From Candidatus Melainabacteria bacterium (GTDB lineage: Bacteria; Cyanobacteriota; Vampirovibrionia; 2-02-FULL-35-15): a stretch of DNA of 41,610 nucleotides. Where the stretch lies: NCBI GenBank assembly GCA_023250205.1, contig JAHFBE010000007.1:1-41610 (forward strand), written 5' to 3'. This document shows positions 34,581-41,610 of this stretch, piece after piece (position 1 is the stretch's first letter; the number at the start of each line of letters is the position of its first letter). Both the position numbers and the translations under genes were made by a program. The notes beneath the pieces were generated by a model, which was not told the DNA's origin, ran no database searches, and worked only from the letters and a program-made list of their open reading frames with translations.

Positions 34581-35072
34581 TTACACCCCTGCGACTAATG
34601 GATTATTCATCCCAGGATTATTCCTACCAGCATTCATCATCAAAGGATTCATATTCAATCCTGGTATTAATGCCGGATCTACCATCTGCCTATTAAACTG
34701 TGGCATATAACATCCTTGAAATGCATGAGGATTAAAGAATGGTGGTGGAGTAGCATGCTGCATCTGTGGCGGAAATAAATATGCTAATTCTTGTTGTTCC
34801 TGAATCCCTCTTAATGCTTCCTGTGCTCGTGGATTTAAATGTGAAAAATCCAGCGGACCTCTTGACCACATGGGATGATTTGCTCCCGGGAAAAGTATAG
34901 TTTGGTTCCCAGTCGGCATTCTTGTTGATCCCCTTAGTGGATCCGCAGCTACAAACTGATCTGAAGCCAGTCTTCCTAAAGCTGCTTGTTGTCGTAACGC
35001 AGCTCTTCCTTGTCCTATTCTAAAAGCAGCAATATCTGCAGGTCCTATTGGCATTACATCAAGTATCATCAT
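34581..35072 (-). CDS. Unknown Pro/Asn/Met-rich protein
   Basis: I do not recognise this 163-residue protein. Residues 1-55 are helical with many Ala, Arg and Gln and contain AADPLRGSTRMPTGN, and the C-terminal 60 residues are rich in Pro, Phe, Asn and Met (PGLNMNPLMMNAGRNNPGMNNP). There is no signal peptide. An ATG at 35054 would start the protein at MPIGPADI, which matches the MP- start of the proteins at 32662-34182, 31567-32658 and 41214 onward. 'DPLR' or 'NPLRS' occurs in this protein and both downstream genes, which suggests a related set. Confidence 0.55.
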   Translation of the reverse strand: MMILDVMPIGPADIAAFRIGQGRAALRQQAALGRLASDQFVAADPLRGSTRMPTGNQTILFPGANHPMWSRGPLDFSHLNPRAQEALRGIQEQQELAYLFPPQMQHATPPPFFNPHAFQGCYMPQFNRQMVDPALIPGLNMNPLMMNAGRNNPGMNNPLVAGV

Positions 35073-35196
35073 AAGAATAAATTGATTATTTAATAATCAA
35101 ATCCCTCTGTCGTAGGTTAAACCACTATAGTAATCGGACAGTTAAAACAATTCTATAATCCAGTTCAAAATCTAATCTAAGTTAAGGAGCTATTAA

Positions 35197-35604
35197 TTAA
35201 AACCATGATTCTTTTATATATTCCATTATTTCCTTAAAATCATTAATATTGTTTGGCTTTCTTATAAAGTAATCCGCTCCATACTGATAAGAATCTTCCA
35301 TATCCGAAGATGAATCTGAGCTTGTGAAAACAATTATAGGAGTTGATTTTATGAATGTACTTGATTTTATTCTTTTTAAAACCTCTATTCCGGTAATCTT
35401 TGGAAGGTTTATATCAAGCAAAATTAAATCTGGCAAGTTTTCCCTCCCTGATTTGTTTAAAAAACTTATAGCTTCTTCTCCATTATTTACAACACATATA
35501 TCACTTTGTATATTTGCTTTTTTTATAGCAAGTTTAGTAAGAAAAATGTCATCAGAATTATCATCTATCAGCAAGATATTATTTTTTTTATCCTCAGCAA
35601 GCAT
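35197..35604 (-). CDS. Single-domain response regulator (Rcp1-like)
   Basis: A 135-residue stand-alone receiver domain. LLIDDNSDD (residues 11-19) gives the acidic metal-binding residues, LILLDINLPKITG contains the phosphoacceptor Asp64, VFTSSD supplies the conserved Thr/Ser and YFIRKP the conserved Lys. There is no output domain. The extended N- and C-terminal features (DDIFLTKLAIKK, long acidic pocket) fit the Rcp1 class that works with phytochrome-type kinases. It is cotranscribed with the kinase gene upstream, with a two-base gap. AAGGAG at the end of the kinase gene is its ribosome binding site. Confidence 0.92.
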   Translation of the reverse strand: MLAEDKKNNILLIDDNSDDIFLTKLAIKKANIQSDICVVNNGEEAISFLNKSGRENLPDLILLDINLPKITGIEVLKRIKSSTFIKSTPIIVFTSSDSSSDMEDSYQYGADYFIRKPNNINDFKEIMEYIKESWF

Positions 35605-35606
35605 GT

Positions 35607-36953
35607 TTATAGTTCTCCTTTTAATAAAGTAAAGAAGAACTTGCTTCCCTTCTGAGGCTCTGATTCAAGCCTTATTTCACAATTATATTTTTCAAGAATT
35701 TTTTTCACTATTGCTAATCCAGCGCCACTTCCTTCATATTCCTCATGAGTATGCAATCTTTGAAAAAGACCAAATATTTTTTCATGATATTCCTCACTAA
35801 TTCCAATTCCATTATCTTCAACACAAAGGCAAATTGTATCCACAGGATCACATACATCCCCCACAAGACTAATCTGAATTATGGGTTTTTCAGATTTATT
35901 AAATTTAATTCCATTTGAAATCAGATTCTTGAAAACAGATTTTATTTTCTCTTTGCTACCAGTTACAAGAGGTAGTTTTTCAGGAGCAATTATTTCTGCT
36001 CCTTTTTTTTGAATCATTGCAGTAAGCTCAAATTTAATCTCCATCAGTATAATATTTAAATCCACCATTTCATATTCTTTATTTTTCGAATCTCTCGTTG
36101 CTCTTGCAAGATTCGTTAAATCTTCTATAAGAGTTCTCATTCTCTGAGTAGCACTTACTATCCTAGAAAGACAATCATTTTGTTTTTGATTTAAATCAGA
36201 GGAACCAACATCATCCTGAATTACACTTACAAAACTTTCAATTGTTCTTAACGGCTCTCTCAAATCGTGAGATGCAATATAAACAAAAGAATCAAGCTCC
36301 TGGTTTACCTGCCTCAACACCTGATTTGCCTGAGCTAGCTCTTTCTCAGATTTTTTTGTAGCTTCTAGAAGATAATTTTTTTCTATTGTATTAGTAATTA
36401 TATGTGCAGTAGTTCTCATAAATGAAAGCTCTTCATCATCAAACGTATGATGACTTAAATAATATTTTGTAATCGTACCAACTGCCCTATCATTGATTAC
36501 TATAGGAACAGCTGCAACTGAAACTACTTTATTTGGCTTTATAATATCCATGAAATATTTTGAAAAGCTCATTTTCATATGATCCATATCTCGAACAATG
36601 ACTATTTGCTTTTTTAGCATTGCACGGATTGAAGGCCAGTTTTCATGAACTCCTCGAGAATATAAATTTAGAATTTTCTTTTTATTTCTGGTCTCCATAT
36701 ATTCTTCAGGTAAACCATAAACAGCTTCTACATTTAATTGATTATCAGGATCCTTCAATAAAAACACTAAGCCATAATCAGCATCAGTTAACTCACAAAA
36801 AGGCTGAAGCACTTTATGAGCAGCAAGAGTCAAATCAGAAGTAAAAAGAGTTGAACATGCATTAGAAATTTCTTCAATAGCTTTTAACCTTTTAAGTGTT
36901 TTCTCAATATTAGTATGTGTCTTATTATTTATTTCTTCCGTTACTGTAAACAT
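35607..36953 (-). CDS. GAF-domain sensor histidine kinase (phytochrome-class transmitter)
   Basis: A 448-residue soluble kinase. Residues about 25-190 form a GAF domain (DADYGLVFLLKD, VVSVAAVPIVINDRAVGTI) without the Cys used by phytochromes for bilin attachment, so it senses something else or binds a cofactor differently. A short coiled coil leads to the H-box FVYIASHDLREPL with phosphoacceptor His229. The ATPase domain has the N-box NLISNGIKFNKS, G1 VEDNGIGIS and G2 GSGAGLAIVKKIL. No membrane helix is seen. It should phosphorylate the response regulator encoded two bases downstream. The H-box and following helix are of the type found in cyanobacterial phytochromes. Confidence 0.92.
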   Translation of the reverse strand: MFTVTEEINNKTHTNIEKTLKRLKAIEEISNACSTLFTSDLTLAAHKVLQPFCELTDADYGLVFLLKDPDNQLNVEAVYGLPEEYMETRNKKKILNLYSRGVHENWPSIRAMLKKQIVIVRDMDHMKMSFSKYFMDIIKPNKVVSVAAVPIVINDRAVGTITKYYLSHHTFDDEELSFMRTTAHIITNTIEKNYLLEATKKSEKELAQANQVLRQVNQELDSFVYIASHDLREPLRTIESFVSVIQDDVGSSDLNQKQNDCLSRIVSATQRMRTLIEDLTNLARATRDSKNKEYEMVDLNIILMEIKFELTAMIQKKGAEIIAPEKLPLVTGSKEKIKSVFKNLISNGIKFNKSEKPIIQISLVGDVCDPVDTICLCVEDNGIGISEEYHEKIFGLFQRLHTHEEYEGSGAGLAIVKKILEKYNCEIRLESEPQKGSKFFFTLLKGEL

Positions 36954-37157
36954 CTTTTTTTCCCTTCCTTATATATCTAACAGTTTAGAGAACTACAAAT
37001 CAACTTTCACTTAAGCTGGTAATTAATTTCATACAAATAGAAATTGTTCTAATTACAATAAGCATAAAATGTTTTTCCATTAACTGGGTTAACCTGATTT
37101 AATCGATTTACAGTAAAAGTATTGGGAGCTTATGAAGCTTATTACAATTTTCTGCAT

Positions 37158-37186
37158 AAGTGCAAAACAAGTTTGCACTTTTTTTG
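37158..37186 (+). terminator. Rho-independent terminator in the intergenic gap
   Basis: AAGTGCAAA, loop ACAAG and TTTGCACTT form a perfect nine-base stem followed by a run of Ts. No + strand gene lies upstream of it within 18 kb of same-strand order except far away, so it may end a small RNA or a leader transcript that starts within the gap. Confidence 0.7.
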
Positions 37187-37290
37187 CTAGATCAAATAAT
37201 TAAGCTTTTTGATCTAATACTTTTCCTGGTTGCTTATAGTTCTTAGAAATTTTATACTCAAAGTACAGTACACAATTTAGCAATCGGTTT

Positions 37291-37367
37291 CTGAGATTAT
37301 GTTGAATTCACCTCAACCAATATTCTCAGGAACTAAAAAAGGCCTAAAAAGAAACTCTAGGCCTTTT
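37291..37367 (+). promoter_or_regulatory. Candidate structured 5' leader of the hybrid kinase gene
   Basis: CTGAGA/TCTCAG (37291-37296 with 37324-37329) encloses GTTGA/TCAAC (37301-37305 with 37312-37317 region). Eight bases later AAAAGGCCTA/TAGGCCTTTT (37337-37346 with 37358-37367) forms a second stem that ends a few bases before AGGGG at 37371-37375. The layout resembles a sensor stem plus an expression stem, but it matches no riboswitch class I know. Confidence 0.4.
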
Positions 37368-37381
37368 AAAAGGGGTGAAAT

Positions 37382-38575
37382 ATGAATAATACAACCATCC
37401 TCAAATCTAAAAAGAAAAAAATAAAGTTGCTTATTGTAGATGATAATAACAACAACAGAGCAGCAATAAATTATTGGCTTGAAGAAGAGAACTATGAAAC
37501 TCTTCATGCAACCAACGGTATAAGTGCTTTAAAAATTTGTGAAACATTTCTTCCGGATATTATTTTGCTTGATTATAATTTGCCAGATTTGGATGGGATA
37601 GAGGTTTGTCAAAAAATCAGAAGCAATAAAGCTCTTCCTTTTATACCAATTATTATGATGAGTTCTTATGCCCCTGAAGCAAATATCATTGCTTTAGAAC
37701 AGGGAGCAGATGATTTTATAGTTATGCCTGTTCAGGCTACAGAATTAAAATCAAGAATCAAAGCTACTCTCAGATTAAAAGAGGCTATCTATGAGTCTCT
37801 GGAATTAAGCAAAGAAAACAAAAAGCTTCAGGAAATCGACAAGATAAAATCAAATTTTATATCAAAAGTTTCACATGAACTAAAAACTCCACTTCATTCA
37901 ATTCTTGGATATGCGGATATTCTTCTTGGCGGGTTACAAGGAGATTTAAATTATCCTCAGAAATTAATGACAAAACAAATTCAAGATGCAGGAGAACAAC
38001 TATTAACCCTGATTAACCAATTACTGGATTTCGATAACATAGAGAAAAAAGGAAATGATCCACAATGCGAAATCCTAGATGTAGAAGGAATTTTTAACTA
38101 TCTATCCCAGGTCACCAGTCCAGTTGCAATGAAGAAAAAAATTAATTTAACTTTTGTTGCAGAAGATAAAAATATACAATTCGAATCAGATAAAACCATG
38201 GTCAACAAAATATTGCTTAATATAATCTCTAATTCAATAAAGTTTTCAAATGAAAACACTAAAGTTTTAATTTCTGCCAAGGATCACCAAGGGTTAGTTG
38301 TTGAGTTTAAAATACAAGATGAAGGCATTGGTATTGAAAAAACTAATATTGCATATATATTTGACAGATTCTGGCAAGCAGATGATTCTATAACCAGGGC
38401 TCACGGAGGGCTTGGAATAGGACTTGCTCTTGCAAAAAAACTAATTACAATTCTTGGTGGACAAATCTTTGTTGAGAGTAAACCAAATAAAGGATCTACT
38501 TTCAGGGTCCTTTTTCCAAAAGAGTCTAAAAATTCTACCCAAATTTCTACCCTGTCACTGGAAAACGTTGTTTGA
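37382..38575 (+). CDS. Receiver-histidine kinase hybrid protein with a degenerate receiver
   Basis: A 397-residue soluble protein. Residues 13-130 are a receiver domain: LLIVDDNNNN and LLDYNLPDLDG with phosphoacceptor Asp64 are present, but the conserved Lys is replaced by Met in DDFIVMPVQATEL. A short coiled coil leads to the H-box FISKVSHELKTPLHS with His165. The ATPase domain shows NIISNSIKFSNE, DEGIGIEK and GGLGIGLALAKKLI. The receiver probably controls the attached kinase. It is divergent from the GAF kinase operon and preceded by a structured leader; AAGGGG seven bases before the ATG is a good ribosome binding site. No output domain is encoded here. Confidence 0.92.
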   Translation: MNNTTILKSKKKKIKLLIVDDNNNNRAAINYWLEEENYETLHATNGISALKICETFLPDIILLDYNLPDLDGIEVCQKIRSNKALPFIPIIMMSSYAPEANIIALEQGADDFIVMPVQATELKSRIKATLRLKEAIYESLELSKENKKLQEIDKIKSNFISKVSHELKTPLHSILGYADILLGGLQGDLNYPQKLMTKQIQDAGEQLLTLINQLLDFDNIEKKGNDPQCEILDVEGIFNYLSQVTSPVAMKKKINLTFVAEDKNIQFESDKTMVNKILLNIISNSIKFSNENTKVLISAKDHQGLVVEFKIQDEGIGIEKTNIAYIFDRFWQADDSITRAHGGLGIGLALAKKLITILGGQIFVESKPNKGSTFRVLFPKESKNSTQISTLSLENVV

Positions 38576-38589
38576 TTTTGAACATCATG

Positions 38590-38826
38590 TCATTTTCTCA
38601 TTACATTCCAGTCAATTGGAATGTAATTTCTTTTAGTACATTGTGGACAAACATAGACAGGATCATTTTGACCTATAATTAATGGTCTTACAAAAACATT
38701 TTTACAGCTACCACAAATCACAGAAATATCCTTTTTAGATACAAACTCAAATTGATATGGCAATATAGCATTTCTTCTTTTTGCTATTTCTCCCCACTTC
38801 TTTATATCTTCTTCCGTTGGCTGCAT
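38590..38826 (-). CDS. Small zinc-ribbon protein of unknown function
   Basis: A 78-residue protein with ICGSCKN and VCPQCTKR, giving two Cys-x-x-Cys knuckles about 23 residues apart, a probable zinc ribbon. The N-terminal half (EEDIKKWGEIAKRRN) is helical. Such small proteins may bind nucleic acid or another protein; nothing more specific can be said. It is convergent with the hybrid kinase gene (14 bases apart) and divergent from the pmbA-like gene (41 bases apart). Confidence 0.75.
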   Translation of the reverse strand: MQPTEEDIKKWGEIAKRRNAILPYQFEFVSKKDISVICGSCKNVFVRPLIIGQNDPVYVCPQCTKRNYIPIDWNVMRK

Positions 38827-38847
38827 AAATATATTCTATAATAAGAT

Positions 38848-38858
38848 GTCATTGCGAG
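38848..38858. repeat. Half-copy (outer arm only) of the GTCATTGCGAG repeat
   Basis: GTCATTGCGAG occurs alone, nine bases before the ATG of the pmbA-like gene, in the position of its ribosome binding site. No matching right arm follows. It may be the remnant of a repeat or a chance match of 11 bases. Confidence 0.5.
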
Positions 38859-38867
38859 CCGAATAAA

Positions 38868-40151
38868 ATGAACTTAAAAGAACTTCAAAAAAAGTACAAT
38901 CTCTCTGATTTAGAATTATTCAGCCAGGATACCGCTACACATAAGATTTCATTCTCTGCAAATAAGATAAAACAAGCAGAATCTACATATACATCCGGCA
39001 ATTCAATCAGATTGATAAAAGATAAGAAAATAGGATTTTCTGCAAATTTTGGAAACTTTGATCTAGACACCATTGTTAGTCGAGCTGTTCAGGCATCAGT
39101 ATTTTCTCCGACAACAAGCATTGAATTTCCAGGTAAACTACAAAAACTTGAAGATATACAAAGTAATAATAATGACTCATTGTCTACTTTTGCAGAGAAT
39201 GGAAAAGAAATTATTGAAGAGATTTTATGCCAAGCTCCAAATGTACTTGCAGACATTACCTTTGAAACAAATCATATAAATGAAAAAATTGAAAACACAA
39301 AAGATTTAATTTATTCAAACTCAAAAAAAATATACTCATTTTCAATCAATATCAAAGAGACTTTAGAGAATGATTTCTTTGATATTTTTACTGCTGTTGT
39401 AGACGATAAACTTCCTAACTGGGCTACTGTTTCAAATGAACTTGTTAATTTCTACAAGCTATCTAAAAAAAGTGCAAAGATTAAAAACGGCTCATTCCCA
39501 ATAATATTTACAAGCAAAGCAGCAAAAGAATTATTAGACATCGTAGAGCTTGCACTAAACGGTAAACAAGTAGTTCAAGAATCGTCTCCCTGGCATAACT
39601 TACTTGGAAAGCAAGTGTTGAGTAAGTTACTTACTATAAAACAAGATCCATCTTATGGTTACTTAGCAAGAGCAGTAGATGATGAAGGCTGCATAATAAA
39701 GCCTTTAACATTAATAAATAATGGAGTACTTGAGAATTTTTACTTTGATTTAGTAACTGCCAGTAGGGATCGGTCTCGACCGATCCCTACTGGGAATGGT
39801 TTTAAACCTTCTCTAACTTCCCAGCCAGAACCTGCCTTATTAAATATGATTACTTCAATTGGTTCTCGTTCATTAAATCAAATAATAAAAGATATTAATT
39901 ATGGTTTATTAATTGATCAGACAATGGGCGGACTAACTACAAATATTTCAGGTGATATGTCTGTAAACGTCGATATTGGATTTTTAATTGAAAAAGGCAG
40001 AATTGTAGGAAGAGTGAAAGATACAATGGTTACCGGAAATATTTATACTGCCTTAAGCAACATTCTTGAACTATCAAATGATTTAAAACAACAATGGTCC
40101 CATATTTATAACCCTGATATGTTAATTGATGGACTTACTATTACTTCATAG
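38868..40151 (+). CDS. PmbA/TldE-like protein (TldD/PmbA metallopeptidase family)
   Basis: A 427-residue protein of the TldD/PmbA family. WHNLLGKQVLSKLLTI, YLARAVDDEGCI, LINNGVLENFYFDL and GLLIDQTMGG with ISGDMSVNVDIGFLIEKGRI and VTGNIYTALSNI match the conserved C-terminal half. The HExxxH zinc motif of TldD is absent, which makes it the PmbA/TldE type; in E. coli the heterodimer with TldD degrades unfolded peptides and processes microcins. No tldD partner is in view. Residues 298-309 (ASRDRSRPIPTG) are encoded by a 32-base palindrome where the family usually has an 'ARK-like' segment before S-T-G-N. The start is ATG at 38868. Confidence 0.88.
   Translation: MNLKELQKKYNLSDLELFSQDTATHKISFSANKIKQAESTYTSGNSIRLIKDKKIGFSANFGNFDLDTIVSRAVQASVFSPTTSIEFPGKLQKLEDIQSNNNDSLSTFAENGKEIIEEILCQAPNVLADITFETNHINEKIENTKDLIYSNSKKIYSFSINIKETLENDFFDIFTAVVDDKLPNWATVSNELVNFYKLSKKSAKIKNGSFPIIFTSKAAKELLDIVELALNGKQVVQESSPWHNLLGKQVLSKLLTIKQDPSYGYLARAVDDEGCIIKPLTLINNGVLENFYFDLVTASRDRSRPIPTGNGFKPSLTSQPEPALLNMITSIGSRSLNQIIKDINYGLLIDQTMGGLTTNISGDMSVNVDIGFLIEKGRIVGRVKDTMVTGNIYTALSNILELSNDLKQQWSHIYNPDMLIDGLTITS
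39761..39792. repeat. Perfect 14-base-arm palindrome inside the pmbA-like gene
   Basis: CAGTAGGGATCGGT, loop CTCG and ACCGATCCCTACTG. It is a GC-rich hairpin in an AT-rich gene and unlike the GTCATTGCGAG family. The reading frame continues through it. Confidence 0.92.
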
Positions 40152-40263
40152 TGGCATTATTTTTATCTTTCAAATTGTAAACTCATAATATCATTCCCTA
40201 ACTTGACCAACATAGCTGTCAGTATAAGGACATAAAAAATAGCCTAAAAAACTTTGCTGATAT

Positions 40264-40356
40264 GTCATTGCGAGGAAGGACGAAGTCCTGACGAAGCAAT
40301 CTCAAGAACGTTAGGAGATTGCCACGTCGGCTCTTTTAGAGCCTCCTCGCAATGAC
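40264..40356. repeat. GTCATTGCGAG-family palindromic repeat (intergenic)
   Basis: A 93-base element bounded by GTCATTGCGAGGA and TCCTCGCAATGAC-type arms. It contains AGGACGAAGTCCT, GACGAAGCAATCTC, then GAGATTGCCACGTCG and a GGCTCTTTTAGAGCC hairpin. It lies between the convergent pmbA-like and HD-domain genes, in the place where a bidirectional terminator would be expected. Confidence 0.9.
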
Positions 40357-40367
40357 GTAAATAGTTA

Positions 40368-40985
40368 TTATTTCTTTAATCTAATCTTCTCAATCAACCA
40401 GTTTCTTGCTTGAATAGTAAAAGGATGTATAACTTTTTCCTTTTCTATTACCTCTTTTAATTTAACATCAATTGCATGCAAAACAGCTTCTTCAAGCCCA
40501 AATTTTTTAAATGTCTTTCTCACCGGTTCAGCAAATCTTGACTCTCTGCCTGGTTCTGTAGAATCAGCCAAATACAAAAGCATTACAAGTTTACTCATTT
40601 TCGGCTCAGCCAAAGTATGACAACGAATACCACCCAATACATCCGGATCTTTTATTCCAAATTTTTCCTTTGCTATTACTGCTCCAACTCTTGCGTGTAA
40701 AACATGAGGATTTATAAAATCAACTTCATCCATTTTTATTCTCTTTGTTTTTGCAAATCGTAGAAGCTGATTATTAGTCATTTCCTTTGCACAGTCATGA
40801 AGCCATGCTGAAAGCTCTGCCTTAGATGGATCTAATTTCAGTTTTTTTGCATATTTCTTAGCAACCTTTGCAACTCTTGAAATATGGTTAAAACGTTTTT
40901 GAGTAACATTGTTTTTAAGCCAAAAAATAATCTTTGGTTTTAGTTGATCAAGTTGTTTTTTAGATTTTTGATTATTAGTATTCAA
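40368..40985 (-). CDS. yqeK: HD-domain hydrolase, YqeK-like (Ap4A hydrolase family)
   Basis: A 205-residue HD-domain protein. RFNHISRVAKVAKKYA gives the first His, WLHDCAKEM the HD pair, NPHVLHARVGA two further His residues, and IRCHTL with YLADSTEPGR the last metal ligands; the E-P-G-R segment is a YqeK signature. YqeK hydrolyses diadenosine tetraphosphate symmetrically. In many bacteria it is next to nadD and rsfS, which are not seen here. The start is TTG at 40985, supported by AAGGA eight bases upstream; no suitable ATG exists near the N-terminus. About 20 extra basic residues precede the domain. Confidence 0.85.
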   Translation of the reverse strand: MNTNNQKSKKQLDQLKPKIIFWLKNNVTQKRFNHISRVAKVAKKYAKKLKLDPSKAELSAWLHDCAKEMTNNQLLRFAKTKRIKMDEVDFINPHVLHARVGAVIAKEKFGIKDPDVLGGIRCHTLAEPKMSKLVMLLYLADSTEPGRESRFAEPVRKTFKKFGLEEAVLHAIDVKLKEVIEKEKVIHPFTIQARNWLIEKIRLKK

Positions 40986-41213
40986 AATTTCAATCCTTAA
41001 TAGGGTTATTCTATAAGGAATTTATTTTTTATTGCTGTTTTGTAAAAATATATTCTAAAAAGTCTTGCAGAATCTAACTTTCTGCCTTTTAGAGTTTAAA
41101 GCACTTACATTAAGTAAATTTTATGAAAAACTTTTTTTTGTTAACTCTCTGATAATTCCAAAGTGTTATTTTTTATCAGTTCTGAGGTTATTAATAAAAA
41201 GGGGGGATTATTT

Positions 41214-41610
41214 ATGCCAGGAATACCAGGATCAGGAATGCCAGGAATCGGCTCTTTCTTATCAGGAGGAAATAGCTTTCCTCAGCTAACACAGTTACTA
41301 AGTTTATATAATCAAAACACGACTAGAGATCAAAGACAACAAATCATTACTTCTCTACAAAGAATACAAACTGCTTCTACTACTGCAGGACAAACATTCA
41401 ACAGTCCAAGTGTACAACAACAAATCCAAAGTCTGGTTAGCCTTACTGGGGGAATCAATCCACAGCTTGGAACTTCTACACAACAATTTTTTAACCACCT
41501 CGGGAATAATCAACAACTTATCGGGCAAGGATTAAATGGACTAATTGCGGGTTTACAAGCAAATGAAGTTGCAAACAGTGCAAGAAACTTGATAGGAGAC
41601 CTCTTTGGCA
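41214..41610 (+). CDS. Start of a Gln/Asn/Gly-rich protein (cut by window end)
   Basis: An open frame of 132 codons runs off the right edge. The ATG at 41214 follows a GGGGGG ribosome binding site seven bases away. It begins MPGIPGSGMPGIGSFLSGG, then LTQLLSLYNQNTTRDQRQQI and QQQIQSLVSLTGGINPQL, with many Gln, Asn, Ser and Thr. There is no signal peptide and I do not recognise a family. The MP- start and unusual composition recall the set at 31567-35072. The upstream 228 bases (40986-41213) hold no other gene. Confidence 0.65.
   Translation, partial: MPGIPGSGMPGIGSFLSGGNSFPQLTQLLSLYNQNTTRDQRQQIITSLQRIQTASTTAGQTFNSPSVQQQIQSLVSLTGGINPQLGTSTQQFFNHLGNNQQLIGQGLNGLIAGLQANEVANSARNLIGDLFG

Larger units (their letters stand above)
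36954..37381. other. 428-base divergent gap with several RNA-hairpin candidates
   Basis: No gene is evident between the divergent kinase genes. On the + strand it holds a terminator-like hairpin with a T-run (37158-37186), a two-stem structure (37291-37329) and a hairpin (37337-37367) just before the ribosome binding site of the hybrid kinase. Promoter assignment is unclear. Confidence 0.6.

Noticed and set aside
41065-41289. 74-codon + strand frame near the right end
   Set aside because: It overlaps the better frame starting at 41214, which has a strong ribosome binding site and runs off the window.

Overview
The window is about 41.6 kb of AT-rich bacterial chromosome with tightly packed genes. 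An LptD/OstA-like outer-membrane protein with a signal peptide points to a diderm (two-membrane) bacterium. The recF - DUF721 - gyrB block, a prs gene and an Rcp1-like response regulator paired with a phytochrome-class histidine kinase would fit the cyanobacterial/Melainabacteria neighbourhood or another uncultured diderm lineage. That placement is an inference from gene style and is weak; no rRNA is present to anchor it.

Region 1 (1-18114) is a surface-glycan locus. A + strand operon (531-8470) with overlapping or near-touching genes encodes a Gfo/Idh/MocA oxidoreductase, an alkaline-phosphatase/sulfatase-fold enzyme, a DegT-type sugar aminotransferase, a GtrB/ArnC-like glycosyltransferase, a polysaccharide-deacetylase-like protein, an extended SDR epimerase and a UDP-sugar 6-dehydrogenase. 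A hexapeptide acetyltransferase lies convergent to it. The dehydrogenase, oxidoreductase, aminotransferase and acetyltransferase match the four steps of the WbpA/B/E/D route to a 2,3-diacetamido uronic acid nucleotide sugar. Next come a GT2 enzyme, a SPASM radical SAM protein, an ArnT-like membrane glycosyltransferase, a methyltransferase, a sugar-phosphate nucleotidyltransferase, a B12-binding radical SAM protein and an AsnB-type amidotransferase that could amidate a uronic acid.

Region 2 (18117-28998) is mostly housekeeping: an unknown protein with a possible Cys-His-Asp triad, an LptD-like protein, recF, a DUF721/DciA-like gene, gyrB, an unknown gene with a good promoter, prs, a coiled-coil plus beta-flower-like envelope protein, an unknown membrane protein and tRNA-Val(TAC). 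recF carries an in-frame palindromic repeat.

Region 3 (29177-41610) is accessory. It holds a BrnT toxin with a non-BrnA antitoxin, two unknown small proteins, a short MscS/CmpX-like membrane protein, and a minus-strand set of unusual low-complexity proteins (34581-35072, 32662-34182, 31567-32658) that share a sequence module and include collagen-like and NPY repeats. Then come a response regulator/kinase pair, a hybrid kinase behind a structured leader, a zinc-ribbon protein, a PmbA/TldE-like protein with a second palindromic insertion, a YqeK-like HD protein and the start of a Gln/Asn-rich protein.

The most notable signal is a dispersed palindromic repeat family with outer arms GTCATTGCGAG. 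It occurs complete in two intergenic spaces, once inside recF in frame, and in fragments elsewhere. A different perfect palindrome is read through in the pmbA-like gene. This is comparable to the protein-coding palindromic elements described in Rickettsia.
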